Of a stretch of DNA of 64,000 bases, positions 43,486 through 55,221 are shown piece by piece. The first letter of the stretch is position 1. The number at the start of each line of letters is the position of its first letter. Position numbers and translations under genes: made by a program. The DNA lies in assembly GCF_004168035.1 (NCBI RefSeq), contig NZ_SDPU01000025.1:54081-118080 (forward strand). The letters are read 5' to 3'. Below the pieces are notes generated by a model. It searched no databases. It had not been told where the DNA came from and saw only the letters and a program-made list of their open reading frames with translations. Source of the stretch: Nocardioides iriomotensis. GTDB lineage: Bacteria; Actinomycetota; Actinomycetes; Propionibacteriales; Nocardioidaceae.

Positions 43486-44226
43486 TCAGGCGTACCAGGC
43501 ACCGACACCGGGCCCGATCACGATGCCGGCCAGGGCCCCGAGCAGCATGAACGGGCCGAACGGGTTCGCCTTGCGGTCCACGATGCGCAGCAGCGCGAGC
43601 AGCGCACCGCCGACGCCGCCGAGCAGGAAGCCGGCCCAGATCCCGATGAGCAGCTCGGGCCAGCCGAGCCAGCCCAGCGCGATGCCGAGGATGCCGCTGA
43701 GCCGGACGTCGCCGTACCCCATGCCGGCCGGGTAGATCAGCCACATCAGCAGGTAGAGCCCGCCGGCCACCGCCCAGCCGATCAGCGCACCGACCGCGCG
43801 GGACCAGTCGTCCGCCGCCCAGGCGGCGAGGACGGCGAGGGGCGCGACCACGAAGTACGTCGGCGCGACCACCTTCGTCGGCAGCCGCCGGGTCCGCCAG
43901 TCGACCACGGCGAGCGCGACCCCGACCGGCACCAGGAACAGCAGGAACGACAGGGCCGGCGTCCAGCCGGTGGCACCGCCGATGGCTCCGGCCGCGGCGG
44001 CGCAGGCGATGCTCGAACCGGCCCGCAGACCACGTGCGCGGGCGATGTCGGCGTAGGGCACCTTCTCGTCGGCGCGCGGAGGGTGGTCCTGCTCGTCGGT
44101 GCCGGGCACCTCGTCCTCGGGGTCCGGCTCCGGCTCGGGGATCCGCGCGATGATCGTGGGCACGGCCTGGCCGACGAGCAGGCCGTACAGCGCGCACGCC
44201 AGCGCGACCCCCGAGTCCCAGATCAT
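43486..44226 (-). CDS. A24 prepilin peptidase without the methylase domain
   Basis: A 246-residue membrane protein with about seven helices. The two catalytic aspartates are in VVDWRTRRLP and GMGYGDVRLSG. The N-terminal cytoplasmic loop is acidic and lacks the cysteine motifs of the methyltransferase domain, so it would only cleave prepilin-like leaders (Tad or type IV-like pili, or competence). No pilin genes are in the window. It lies between aroE and aroC, overlapping aroE by four bases. Confidence 0.9.
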   Translation of the reverse strand: MIWDSGVALACALYGLLVGQAVPTIIARIPEPEPDPEDEVPGTDEQDHPPRADEKVPYADIARARGLRAGSSIACAAAAGAIGGATGWTPALSFLLFLVPVGVALAVVDWRTRRLPTKVVAPTYFVVAPLAVLAAWAADDWSRAVGALIGWAVAGGLYLLMWLIYPAGMGYGDVRLSGILGIALGWLGWPELLIGIWAGFLLGGVGGALLALLRIVDRKANPFGPFMLLGALAGIVIGPGVGAWYA

Positions 44227-45038
44227 GGCGTCGCTCCGAGGGCGTTGCGGAGGACGTCGACCGGGACCGGCCGCCCGGTCATCAGCTCCACCTGCAGCAC
44301 GGCCTGGTGGACGAGCAGGTCGTGACCGCCCACCACCGGCACGAACCGGTCGGCGGCGGCCATCGCGAGGGGCGTCGGCCAGGGGTCGTAGATCACGTCG
44401 AACACCACGCCGGCGCCGGCGACCAGGCCGGTGAGGCCGGGCTGCGCCGACGCGGGCACGGTGGAGACCAGCACGTCCGGTGCGGGTACGGCGGAGCCGA
44501 GGGCGGCGACCTCGACCTCAGGCGGCGACGGGTGCCGCCCGACGGCGTCGAGGGTGTCCGCCGCGCGCGCCGGGTCGCGGACGAGCAGCACGGCCTCGCG
44601 GCAGCCGAGGTCCGCGAGCGCCAGCAGCACGGAGGCGGCCGTCGCGCCTCCGCCGAGCACGACGGCGCGGTCCACCGGGCCGTCGTGACGCTCCCGCAGC
44701 GCCGCCGCCGCACCGGGGATGTCGGTGTTGTGACCGACGAGCCGGCGCCGCTCCCCCGTGCCCTCGAGCACGACGGTGTTCGCGGCCTGGGCCTGCACGG
44801 CCCGGTCGCCCATCTCGTCGAGCAGCGGGACGACCGCGCGCTTGAGCGGCATGGTCAGCGACAGGCCCCGCCACGACGCGTCCAGCGACGCCACGAAGCC
44901 CGGCAGGTCCTCCTCGCGCACCTCGCGCGCGTCGTACTCCCATTCGAGGCCGAGGTAGGCGTACGCCGCCCGGTGCAGCAGCGGGGAGAGCGAGTGGGCG
45001 ACGGGGCTGCCCAGCACCGCGCAGCGCGTGGTCAGCAC
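44223..45038 (-). CDS. aroE: shikimate dehydrogenase
   Basis: A 271-residue NADPH enzyme. VLGSPVAHSLSPLLHRAA binds shikimate, LTMPLKRAV holds the catalytic lysine, GHNTDIPG the aspartate, and VVLGGGATAASVLLAL the dinucleotide. It overlaps the mltG 3' end by seven bases and is encoded between mltG and the prepilin peptidase. Confidence 0.94.
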   Translation of the reverse strand: MLTTRCAVLGSPVAHSLSPLLHRAAYAYLGLEWEYDAREVREEDLPGFVASLDASWRGLSLTMPLKRAVVPLLDEMGDRAVQAQAANTVVLEGTGERRRLVGHNTDIPGAAAALRERHDGPVDRAVVLGGGATAASVLLALADLGCREAVLLVRDPARAADTLDAVGRHPSPPEVEVAALGSAVPAPDVLVSTVPASAQPGLTGLVAGAGVVFDVIYDPWPTPLAMAAADRFVPVVGGHDLLVHQAVLQVELMTGRPVPVDVLRNALGATP

Positions 45039-46153
45039 CGGTCCGAGGAGTCGCAGTACTCCGCGAGCTCGACGTTCTTGAACTTCAGGAACTCGTCGTA
45101 GTCGTCGGTGAACTTGGTCTCGCCCGTGTCGAGGTCGACGGTCACGTAGTAGACCCAGTCGCCCTCCGTCGGGTGCGCGGCCGCCTCGATCGCCGCGTCG
45201 CCCGGAGCCTCGATCGGCCCCGGGGGCAGGCCCGGGTTGACCCTGGTGTTGTACGGCGAGTCGACCTGGAGGTCCTCCTCGGTCAGCCCGAGGCCGAGGT
45301 CGCGCCCGAGGGCGTAGTTGACCGTGGCGTCGATCTGGAGCAGGCCGTTGGTGGCGTCGGTCTCGAGCCGGTTGTAGATCACCCGGGCGACCTTGCCGCG
45401 GTCCTGGTCGCGGTTGGCCTCCGACTCGACGAGGCTGGCGATCGTCATCAGCTCGTGCGGCGTGTAACCGAGCTTCTCGGCGGCTCCCTCGAGGTCCGCG
45501 TCGTCGGCGGCCTGCTGCCAGCGGGCGACCATCTGGCTGAGCATGTCGACCGGCTTGTCGTTGGGCCCGAACGCGTAGGTGGCCGGGAACAGGTAGCCCT
45601 CGGCGTTGCCCTTGGCGTAGGCCGGCAACCCGATGGCGTCGGGTCGGTCGAGGACCCGGTCGAACTGCTTGGCGCTGAAGTCGGTCTGCTTCGCGAGGAT
45701 CTCGACGATCTGCTCCAGACGCAGGCCCTCCGGGATGGTCACCGCGGTCTGGATCAGGTTGTCCGGGTCCACGAGCACGTCGAGGGCGTCCGCCGCGGGC
45801 ATCTCCTTCTGCACCTCGTAGAAGCCGACCTGGATGCCGGTGGAGTCGGGGTTGGTGCGTGCGGCGTCGGTGAACGCCTCCAGGCTCGCCACGACGCCCT
45901 CGTCGACCAGCACCTGGCCGATGTCGGTGGCGTTGTCACCCTCCTTGACCTCGACCAGGACCGAGCCGTGGCCGGGGCCGGGGTAGTCCTCGGGGTCGCT
46001 GAACCGGTCGCGCACCGCCTCGATGCCGGTCGTCGCGCCCCAGTAGAGACCGCCGGCCAGGACCGCGAGCAGCACGAGCAGCGCCAGGCAGCCCAGTCCC
46101 CGGCGGGGGCGACGCGCCCGGTGGGACTTGAGTGGTAGTCCGATGTCGCTCAA
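45032..46153 (-). CDS. mltG: endolytic murein transglycosylase MltG
   Basis: A 373-residue protein with a basic cytoplasmic tail, one membrane anchor (about residues 21-42), a LysM-like region and the YceG catalytic domain; the catalytic glutamate is in ASLVESEANR. It cuts nascent glycan strands. The start has to be TTG 46153, because an in-frame TGA lies only four codons upstream and no other start precedes the anchor. Confidence 0.93.
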   Translation of the reverse strand: MSDIGLPLKSHRARRPRRGLGCLALLVLLAVLAGGLYWGATTGIEAVRDRFSDPEDYPGPGHGSVLVEVKEGDNATDIGQVLVDEGVVASLEAFTDAARTNPDSTGIQVGFYEVQKEMPAADALDVLVDPDNLIQTAVTIPEGLRLEQIVEILAKQTDFSAKQFDRVLDRPDAIGLPAYAKGNAEGYLFPATYAFGPNDKPVDMLSQMVARWQQAADDADLEGAAEKLGYTPHELMTIASLVESEANRDQDRGKVARVIYNRLETDATNGLLQIDATVNYALGRDLGLGLTEEDLQVDSPYNTRVNPGLPPGPIEAPGDAAIEAAAHPTEGDWVYYVTVDLDTGETKFTDDYDEFLKFKNVELAEYCDSSDRC

Positions 46154-46216
46154 CGGCTTGGTTCACACCTATCTGTGGCCTGGCCCCGTACCTGCAACGT
46201 CACAGTCCTGCGTTCC

Positions 46217-46701
46217 TCACTGCGGACCCGGTCCGACGAGCTCCCCGGGCGCGGAGCCCGTGCTCCGCTCGGTCTCCAGCGCATTCTGCAGGATCACGAC
46301 CGCAGCGGCCTGGTCGACCACCGCGCGTCGCTTCTTGCCCTTCTTACCCCGTTCACGCAGCGTTGCCTCAGCAGAGACCGTACTGAGCCGCTCGTCGCAC
46401 AGCCGCACCGGCACCGGCGCGACCGCCGCCGCGACCTCCGCCGCGAAGGCGCGGACCTTGACGGCCGCGGGCCCCTCGCCGCCCGAGAGGCTGCGCGGGA
46501 GCCCCACGACCACCTCGACCGCGGACTCCTCGTCGACCAGTGCGCGCAGCCGCGTGAGGTCGCCGGGACCGCGCGGGACGGTCTCCACCGGCGTGGCGAT
46601 CAGGCCCGAGGGGTCGGACCGCGCCACGCCGATGCGGACGTCCCCGACGTCCACACCCAGCCGCACACCCGGCCGGAAGCCGGGGCGCGGGTCACCGTCG
46701 C

Positions 46702-46705
<4 letters not shown>
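46217..46705 (-). CDS. ruvX: Holliday junction resolvase-like RuvX (YqgF)
   Basis: A 162-residue RNase H-fold protein implicated in 16S rRNA 5' end processing. [26 protein letters not shown] and [13 protein letters not shown] are its motifs. The likely start is TTG 46705, which overlaps the alaS stop (TTGA); a GTG about 14 codons inside is an alternative. Classic alaS-ruvX-mltG-aroE order. Confidence 0.92.
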
Positions 46706-49379
<2,674 letters not shown>

Positions 49380-49380
<1 letters not shown>

Positions 49381-49676
49381 CAGTCGTTGCCCTCTCTCAT
49401 CGGTTGGTCGGTGCTGTCGAGACCTGGTGCCTCGATCTCTCGTCCTGCGGTGCTGGTGTTCCCATGGAGCGCGACGGCCAGCCGGTCGCGCAACTCGGTT
49501 TCCTTCTCGTCCATGCCCGCGCGGACCTCCTCGCGGAACAGGTGCAGCCCGACGGACAGCCCGGCGAGCCGGTCGGCGAGCCCCTCGGGGGTGAGCGCCT
49601 CGGCCGCGCGGCGCGCCTTGGTCAGGCCGTAGACCCCCGCACCCGCGCCGGCCACGAACCAGAGCACCCGGCTCAT
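49380..49676 (-). CDS. DUF6167 family small membrane protein
   Basis: A 98-residue protein with an N-terminal membrane helix ([27 protein letters not shown] in part) and an amphipathic helix after it. This family is typically found just upstream of alaS in actinobacteria; function unknown. The last 25 residues are encoded by DNA resembling a low-complexity GTCGAGACC-type dispersed sequence, so the C-terminus is probably not conserved. Confidence 0.8.
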
Positions 49677-49725
49677 CCGGGGCCCCCGCGGGCGTGCGAG
49701 CGCAGCAAGCAGGCTCGTGGGGTGG

Positions 49726-50253
49726 TCATGCGGCGTCCTCGGCGGTGTCGGTGACGAACGCTTCGGCCCGCAGGCGCCGCTTGGCCTCCTTCAGGTCGGC
49801 CTTGCGCTGCTTGCGGGCCCGGCGCACCTCGCGGCGCATCTCGAACGCGATCCGGTTGCGGTTCTCGGGCGACAGCGCCCGGCGGACGCCGTACCCGAAC
49901 GACGCGATCGTCACCAGCGACTCCCCCAGCGCGACCGACACGAACTCCCTGGTGGTCAGCTGCCGGTCGGGTACGGCGGGCGGCGCGGCCTGCTCGCGGC
50001 GGGTGTCCGGCAGGCCGGCCGTGGTGATCACGAACTCCTGGGGAGTGGCCCGCGGCGGGGCCGGGTCGAGGCGCCGCGCGAGCCCGTCGAGGCGCTTCTG
50101 CACCGTGGCGAGCTCCTCGCGCGAGGCGGCCAGCTGGTCCTCGAGCCGGGCGCGGGCGCGGCGCGCGGACAGCGCGACCGCGACGCCGGCGAGCAGCGCC
50201 ACGACGAGGGCCGACGCCCCCACGGCGAGCAGCCAGCCGAGCCCGGAATCCAT
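49726..50253 (-). CDS. DUF948-like membrane-anchored coiled-coil protein
   Basis: A 175-residue protein with one N-terminal membrane helix (LGWLLAVGASALVVALLAGV) followed by a coiled coil (about 30-62), a proline-rich linker and a basic C-terminal half (RREVRRARKQRKADLKEAKRR). Equivalent small proteins lie between rarA and alaS in other actinobacteria. Function unknown. A TAGGGT box lies eight bases before ATG 50253, inside the end of rarA. Confidence 0.75.
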   Translation of the reverse strand: MDSGLGWLLAVGASALVVALLAGVAVALSARRARARLEDQLAASREELATVQKRLDGLARRLDPAPPRATPQEFVITTAGLPDTRREQAAPPAVPDRQLTTREFVSVALGESLVTIASFGYGVRRALSPENRNRIAFEMRREVRRARKQRKADLKEAKRRLRAEAFVTDTAEDAA

Positions 50254-50264
50254 GGTCCCCGACC

Positions 50265-51674
50265 CTACCCTGACGCCGGTCGGCCGGCGCCGCCCTGCCC
50301 GGCGTCCCCGGTGCCGCGGACGAGCCGCCGGACGCGCTGCCAGCGCTCCTTGAGCGCGCCCTCCGCGCCGAGGCTCGTCGGCTGGTAGTACTCGGCGTCG
50401 GCGACGACGCCGGGGGCGTACTGCTGCTCGGCGATGCCGAAGGGCTCGTCGTGGGCGTAGAGGTAGCCCCTGCCGTGGCCGATCTTCTTGGAGCCGGCGT
50501 AGTGGGCGTCGCGCAGGTGGCTGGGCACCGGGCCGACCTTGCCGGCGCGGACGTCGGCCGACGCGGCGCCGATCGCGGTGGTGACGGCGTTGGACTTGGG
50601 CGCGAGCGCCAGCGCGATGGTCGCCTGGGCCAGGTTGAGCCGGCCCTCGGGCATCCCGATCAGCTGGACGGCCTGGGCGGCGGCCACGGCGGTGGTCAGC
50701 GCGGTCGGGTCGGCCAGGCCGATGTCCTCCGACGCCAGGATCACCAGCCGACGGGCGATGAACCGCGGGTCCTCCCCCGCCTCGATCATCCGGGCCAGGT
50801 AGTGCAGGGCCGCGTCGGCGTCGGAGCCGCGCACGCTCTTGATGAACGCGCTGATCACGTCGTAGTGCTGATCGCCCTGCCGGTCGTAGCGGACGGCCGC
50901 GCGGTCGACGGCCTTCTCGGCGGTGGCCAGGTCGACACACTCCGCGCCGGTCGCGGTCGCGGCACCGGCCGCGGCCTCGAGGTAGGTCAGCGCCCGGCGG
51001 GCGTCGCCGCCCGCGAGCCGGACCAGGTGGTCACGGGCGTCGTCGTCGAGCGTCACCTCGCCGGCGAGCCCGCGCTCGTCGACGAGCGCCTGCTCGATCA
51101 CGCCGCGGATGTCGTCGTCCGTGAGCGACTCCAGGGTCAGCAGCAGAGACCTCGAGAGCAGCGGTGAGATCACCGAGAAGAACGGGTTCTCCGTCGTCGC
51201 GGCGACGAGGGTGACCCAGCGGTTCTCGACGCCGGGCAGCAGGGCGTCCTGCTGTGCCTTGGTGAACCGGTGCACCTCGTCGACGAAGAGCACGGTCTCG
51301 CCGCCGCCACGGGTCAGGCGATGGCGGGCGGCGTCGATCGCGGCGCGGACCTCCTTGACGCCCGCCGCCACCGCCGAGACCTCCACGAACTGACGGTCGG
51401 TCTGCCCGGAGACGATCGAGGCGATCGTCGTCTTGCCGGTGCCGGGCGGTCCCCACAGCAGCAGCGACATCGGCTGGTCGCCCTCGACGAGCCGGCGCAA
51501 CGGTGAGCCGGGCGCCTTGAGCTGCTCCTGGCCGACGAGCTCGTCCAGCGTCCGGGGCCGCATGCGTACGGCGAGCGGGGCGGACGCGTGGGTGTTGCCG
51601 GCGAGCGTGCCGCCGCCCGACGCCCCCGCGGTGGAAGGGGCGTCGGCGGCGTCGATGTCGAACAGGCCGTCCAC
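50265..51674 (-). CDS. rarA: replication-associated recombination protein RarA (MgsA)
   Basis: A 469-residue AAA+ ATPase of the clamp-loader group that acts at stalled forks. Walker [12 protein letters not shown], Walker [13 protein letters not shown], sensor TTENPFFSV and the C-terminal tetramer region [14 protein letters not shown] are present. The start is GTG 51674: it lies seven bases after a TAGGGT box, whereas the upstream GTG 51683 falls inside that box. Confidence 0.94.
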   Translation of the reverse strand: MDGLFDIDAADAPSTAGASGGGTLAGNTHASAPLAVRMRPRTLDELVGQEQLKAPGSPLRRLVEGDQPMSLLLWGPPGTGKTTIASIVSGQTDRQFVEVSAVAAGVKEVRAAIDAARHRLTRGGGETVLFVDEVHRFTKAQQDALLPGVENRWVTLVAATTENPFFSVISPLLSRSLLLTLESLTDDDIRGVIEQALVDERGLAGEVTLDDDARDHLVRLAGGDARRALTYLEAAAGAATATGAECVDLATAEKAVDRAAVRYDRQGDQHYDVISAFIKSVRGSDADAALHYLARMIEAGEDPRFIARRLVILASEDIGLADPTALTTAVAAAQAVQLIGMPEGRLNLAQATIALALAPKSNAVTTAIGAASADVRAGKVGPVPSHLRDAHYAGSKKIGHGRGYLYAHDEPFGIAEQQYAPGVVADAEYYQPTSLGAEGALKERWQRVRRLVRGTGDAGQGGAGRPASG

Positions 51675-51681
51675 GGGGACC

Positions 51682-51687
51682 ACCCTA
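51682..51687 (-). promoter_or_regulatory. -10 box of rarA (leaderless)
   Basis: TAGGGT on the minus strand, then GGTCCCC, then GTG 51674. The spacing fits a leaderless start and decides the rarA start codon. Confidence 0.6.
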
Positions 51688-51694
51688 GGCGGCT

Positions 51695-51714
51695 GGTCCG
51701 ACCGGCTCCGGACC
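51695..51714 (-). terminator. possible oppF terminator
   Basis: GGTCCG and CGGACC pair around eight bases immediately after the oppF stop. The stem is only 6 bp with no U-tract, so the call is weak. Confidence 0.35.
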
Positions 51715-51716
51715 GG

Positions 51717-52931
51717 TCAGCCGGCCACCTGCGCGGACGCCTGGCGGTGCTCCGCGAGGTCCGTCCAGGTGTCGTCGTACCCGGCCTTGTCGAGGCTTTC
51801 CACGTCGACCGTGGCGTCGGCGACCTTGTCGCCCGCGCGGTTCACGCCGAGCGCCGCCAGCGTCGAGGGAACCGGCTTCTCGCCGACCGCGTCGAACTCG
51901 CCGGCGAAGTGGCAGGCGACCTTGTGCTGCTTGCCGATCTGCAGCAGCGGCGGCTCGACCTTGGCGCAGAGGTCCTCAGCGCGCCAGCAGCGGGTGCGGA
52001 ACCGGCAGCCGGACGGCGGGTTGATCGGGCTGGGCACGTCGCCCTCGAGCCGGATCCGGTCGCGGCGACCGCCGATGGCCGCCTGCTTCACGTCGGGAGC
52101 CGCGGAGAGCAGCGCCTGCGTGTAGGGATGGTGCGGCCGGTTGTAGAGGGTTTCGCGGTCGCCGATCTCGACGATCTTGCCGAGGTACATGACCGCGATC
52201 TCCGGGCAGAAGTGCCGGACGATCGCCAGGTCGTGGGCGATGAACAGGAACGCGATCCCGAACTCCTTCTGCACGTCCTGGAGCAGGTTGACGACCTGCG
52301 CCTGGATCGACACGTCGAGAGCGGAGACCGGCTCGTCGGCCACCAGCAGCTTCGGCTGCAGCGCGAGCGCCCGGGCGATGCCGATGCGCTGGCGCTGGCC
52401 GCCGGAGAACTCGTTGGGGTAGCGGTTGTAGTGCTCGGGGTTCAGGCCGACGACCTCGAGGAGCTCGCGCACCCGGTTGAGGACCTGCTTCTCCGGCACC
52501 ACCTTGTGCACCCGCAGCGGGGTGCCGACGATCGTGCCGACGGTGTGCCGCGGGTTCAGCGAGCTGTAGGGATCCTGGAAGATCATCTGGATCTCGCTGC
52601 GCAGCGGGAGCATCTGCTTGTTGTTCAGGGTCGCGATCTCGCGGCCGTCGAACTTCATCGAGCCGGAGGTCGGGTCGTACAGCCGGGTGATGAGGCGCCC
52701 CGTCGTCGACTTGCCGCATCCGGACTCACCGACGAGCCCGAGGGACTGGCCGCGCTGGACCTGGAAGGAGACGCCGTCCACCGCCTGGACCTGACCGATG
52801 GTCCGGCGGATCAGGCCCGAGGACCGGACCGGGAAGTGCTTGGTCAGGTTCGAGACCTCGAGGATCGGTCCCGACGTGCCGCGCTCCGAGCCGGAGGCAG
52901 GCGTGACGTCCGTCTGTGTCATAGAGGTCAT
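51717..52931 (-). CDS. oppF: oligopeptide ABC transporter ATP-binding protein OppF
   Basis: A 404-residue ATPase. Walker A GLVGESGCGKSTTGR, signature SGGQRQRIGIAR, Walker B LLVADEPVSALD. The C-terminal oligopeptide-transporter extension has cysteines in FRTRCWRAEDLCAKVEP and later a third, a pattern that binds an iron-sulfur cluster in some relatives. Pairs with OppD. The ATG at 52931 has no strong ribosome-binding site. Confidence 0.93.
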   Translation of the reverse strand: MTSMTQTDVTPASGSERGTSGPILEVSNLTKHFPVRSSGLIRRTIGQVQAVDGVSFQVQRGQSLGLVGESGCGKSTTGRLITRLYDPTSGSMKFDGREIATLNNKQMLPLRSEIQMIFQDPYSSLNPRHTVGTIVGTPLRVHKVVPEKQVLNRVRELLEVVGLNPEHYNRYPNEFSGGQRQRIGIARALALQPKLLVADEPVSALDVSIQAQVVNLLQDVQKEFGIAFLFIAHDLAIVRHFCPEIAVMYLGKIVEIGDRETLYNRPHHPYTQALLSAAPDVKQAAIGGRRDRIRLEGDVPSPINPPSGCRFRTRCWRAEDLCAKVEPPLLQIGKQHKVACHFAGEFDAVGEKPVPSTLAALGVNRAGDKVADATVDVESLDKAGYDDTWTDLAEHRQASAQVAG

Positions 52932-52938
52932 TGTGCTC

Positions 52939-54099
52939 TTACCGGCCTTCCGGCGCAGGCGGGGTGTCGTCCTCGCGCGCCTCGATGATGACGTCGACCA
53001 GGTCGGGGGCGATCTCCGGCAGCACCTCGGCCGCGTAGATGGAGTCGGGGTCGGCGAGGTGGCAGCGCTTGAGGTGGTGCGAACCCCGGTTGCCCGGCAC
53101 GAGCTCGGGGAGCTCGGTGCGGCACAGGTCGCCCGGCACCTTGTCGCGGTGCGTGCAGCGCGGGTGGAAGGAGCAGCCCGACGGCGGGTCCAGCAGGCTC
53201 GGCGGGTTGCCCGGGATCGGGATCAGCCGGGCGTCGGTGTCGCCGGACACCTCCGGCACGCTCGAGAGCAGGCCCCACGTGTAGGGCATCTCCGGGTGCG
53301 TGAGGATCTCCTTCGTCGGCCCGTGCTCGACGCACCGGCCGCCGTACATCACCAGGGTGTCGTCGGCCATCTCGGCCACCACGCCCAGGTCGTGGGTGAT
53401 GATGATGATCGCGGAGTTGAACTCGCGCTGGAGCTCCTGGAGCAGGTCGAGGATCTGGGCCTGCACCGTCACGTCGAGAGCCGTTGTCGGCTCGTCGGCG
53501 ATGAGCAGCTTGGGGTCGTTGACCAGCGACATCGCGATCATCGCGCGCTGCCGCATGCCGCCCGAGAACTGGTGCGGGTAGTCGTCGACCCGGCTGCGGG
53601 CCTGCGGGATCCCGACCCGGTCGAGCATCTCGATCGCCTTCGCGCGCGCCGCCGACTTGGAGACGTCGTGGTGGGCGCGGTAGGCCTCGCTGATCTGCGC
53701 GCCGATCGAGTAGAACGGGTGCAGCGCGGTCAGCGGGTCCTGGAAGATCATCGCGACGTCGGCGCCGCGCACGGACTGCATCTGGTTGTTGGTCAGCCCG
53801 AGGATCTCGCGGCCGCCGACCCGGATCGAACCCGACATCTGCGTGCGCTTGTAGTCGTGCAGGCCCATGATCGCCATCGACGACACGCTCTTGCCGGAGC
53901 CGGACTCGCCGACGATGCCGAGCGTGCTGCCCTGCTCGAGGGTGTAGCTGAGGTCGGTGACAGCCTGGACGACGCCGTCCGCGGTCGGGAACTTGACGGT
54001 CAGGTTGTCGACCACGAGGTACGGCTCGGTGCCCGGGGTCTCCGTGCTGGAGCCGCTTGCCGTGGTGCGCTGCTGCTGGCTGAGGACGTTGTCGGTCAT
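52939..54099 (-). CDS. oppD: oligopeptide ABC transporter ATP-binding protein OppD
   Basis: A 386-residue ATPase. Walker A GIVGESGSGKSVSSMA, signature SGGMRQRAMIAM, Walker B LLIADEPTTALD. The C-terminal extension has FHPRCTHRDKVPGDLC. ATG 54099 overlaps the oppB stop (ATGA); oppF follows after seven bases. Confidence 0.94.
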   Translation of the reverse strand: MTDNVLSQQQRTTASGSSTETPGTEPYLVVDNLTVKFPTADGVVQAVTDLSYTLEQGSTLGIVGESGSGKSVSSMAIMGLHDYKRTQMSGSIRVGGREILGLTNNQMQSVRGADVAMIFQDPLTALHPFYSIGAQISEAYRAHHDVSKSAARAKAIEMLDRVGIPQARSRVDDYPHQFSGGMRQRAMIAMSLVNDPKLLIADEPTTALDVTVQAQILDLLQELQREFNSAIIIITHDLGVVAEMADDTLVMYGGRCVEHGPTKEILTHPEMPYTWGLLSSVPEVSGDTDARLIPIPGNPPSLLDPPSGCSFHPRCTHRDKVPGDLCRTELPELVPGNRGSHHLKRCHLADPDSIYAAEVLPEIAPDLVDVIIEAREDDTPPAPEGR

Positions 54100-55091
54100 G
54101 TCAGGCGAACCCTCGGGTCGATCACGCTGTAGATCACGTCGACGATGATGTTCATGACCACGATGAAGAGGGCCGCGATCAGCACCGTCGCAGAGATGAT
54201 GGGCAGGTCCTTGCCGTTGATCGCGTCGAGCGCGCTCAGGCCGATCCCCTGGATGTCGAAGATGCGCTCGGTGAAGATCGTGCCGGCGAGCAGGAACGCG
54301 AAGTCCAGGCCGAAGATCGTCACCACGGGCACGATGGCCGCACGCATCGCGTGGCGCATGGTGACCCGTCTCTCGGACAGTCCCTTGGCCCGGGCGGTCC
54401 GCACGTAGTCCTCGTTGAGCGACTCGATCATCGAACCACGACTGAAGCGGGCGTACGCCGTCGAGTAGGCCAGGCCGAGGATGACCCAGGCCAGGAGCAT
54501 GCCCTTGACCCAGGCGACGGGACCCTCCTCGATCGGTCCGTAGTAGCCGCTCTCCGGGAAGATGCCCCACTGGCTGATCAGGAAGAGCCAGCCGAGCAGT
54601 GCGAGGAGGTAGTACGGGATCGCGTTGATGAACAGGCTGACGCCCACGATCCCCTTGTCGGCGAGGGTGCCTCGTCGTCGTGCCGCCAGGATGCCCATCG
54701 TCAGGCCGACCGTCAGGAAGATCGCGGCGCCACCGAGTGCGATCGACAGGGTCGCCTTGAACCGGTCGGCGAGATACTCCGTGACCGGGACCCTGAGCTT
54801 GAACGACACGCCGAGGCAGGGGGCCGGGCAGTCGATGCCGATGGCGCCGAGCTCGAACTCACCCCCGGTCACGATGTTCTTCATGTACGTGCCGTACTGC
54901 TCGGCGACGGGCTGGTCGAGCCCGAGCGAGTGCCGGATGTTCTCCAGCCGGGTCGGGGTGCACCGGGTCTCCGGGCAGTAGGCCAGTGCCGGGTCCGCCG
55001 GCCCGTAGAAGAACAGGGCGAAGACGGCCACGGACACCACCAGGAGCACCAGGACTCCCGAGATGATGCGCCGGACGATGTATCCGAACAT
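54096..55091 (-). CDS. oppB: oligopeptide ABC transporter permease OppB
   Basis: A 331-residue permease with six helices and the EAA loop ARAKGLSERRVTMRHAMR. The first extracytoplasmic loop is longer than usual and holds two cysteine pairs (YCPETRC and DCPAPC) that could form disulfides. ATG 55091 has GAGGAG about ten bases upstream. A 130-bp gap with a strong hairpin separates it from oppA. Confidence 0.93.
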   Translation of the reverse strand: MFGYIVRRIISGVLVLLVVSVAVFALFFYGPADPALAYCPETRCTPTRLENIRHSLGLDQPVAEQYGTYMKNIVTGGEFELGAIGIDCPAPCLGVSFKLRVPVTEYLADRFKATLSIALGGAAIFLTVGLTMGILAARRRGTLADKGIVGVSLFINAIPYYLLALLGWLFLISQWGIFPESGYYGPIEEGPVAWVKGMLLAWVILGLAYSTAYARFSRGSMIESLNEDYVRTARAKGLSERRVTMRHAMRAAIVPVVTIFGLDFAFLLAGTIFTERIFDIQGIGLSALDAINGKDLPIISATVLIAALFIVVMNIIVDVIYSVIDPRVRLT

Positions 55092-55141
55092 TGAGCAGAA
55101 ACTCCTCGACGATGAGGGCGGGGAACAGCGGTGGCGGCTGG

Positions 55142-55175
55142 CCGATGGGGGGCGGGTAACCCCACCCCCCATCGG
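55142..55175 (-). terminator. intra-operon hairpin between oppA and oppB
   Basis: CCGATGGGGGG and CCCCCCATCGG form a perfect 11-bp stem, extended by GGG/CCC, 46 nt after the oppA stop. It has no U-tract. It may be a partial terminator or an mRNA-stabilising end that makes binding protein more abundant than permease; either is inference. Confidence 0.65.
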
Positions 55176-55221
55176 GTCAGACTACGCCTCGGTGGTGCTG
55201 AGGCTCCTTCTCAGGAGTACG

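Noticed and set aside
51675..51683. rarA start at GTG 51683
   Set aside because: The codon lies within the TAGGGT -10 box that serves GTG 51674 at leaderless spacing.
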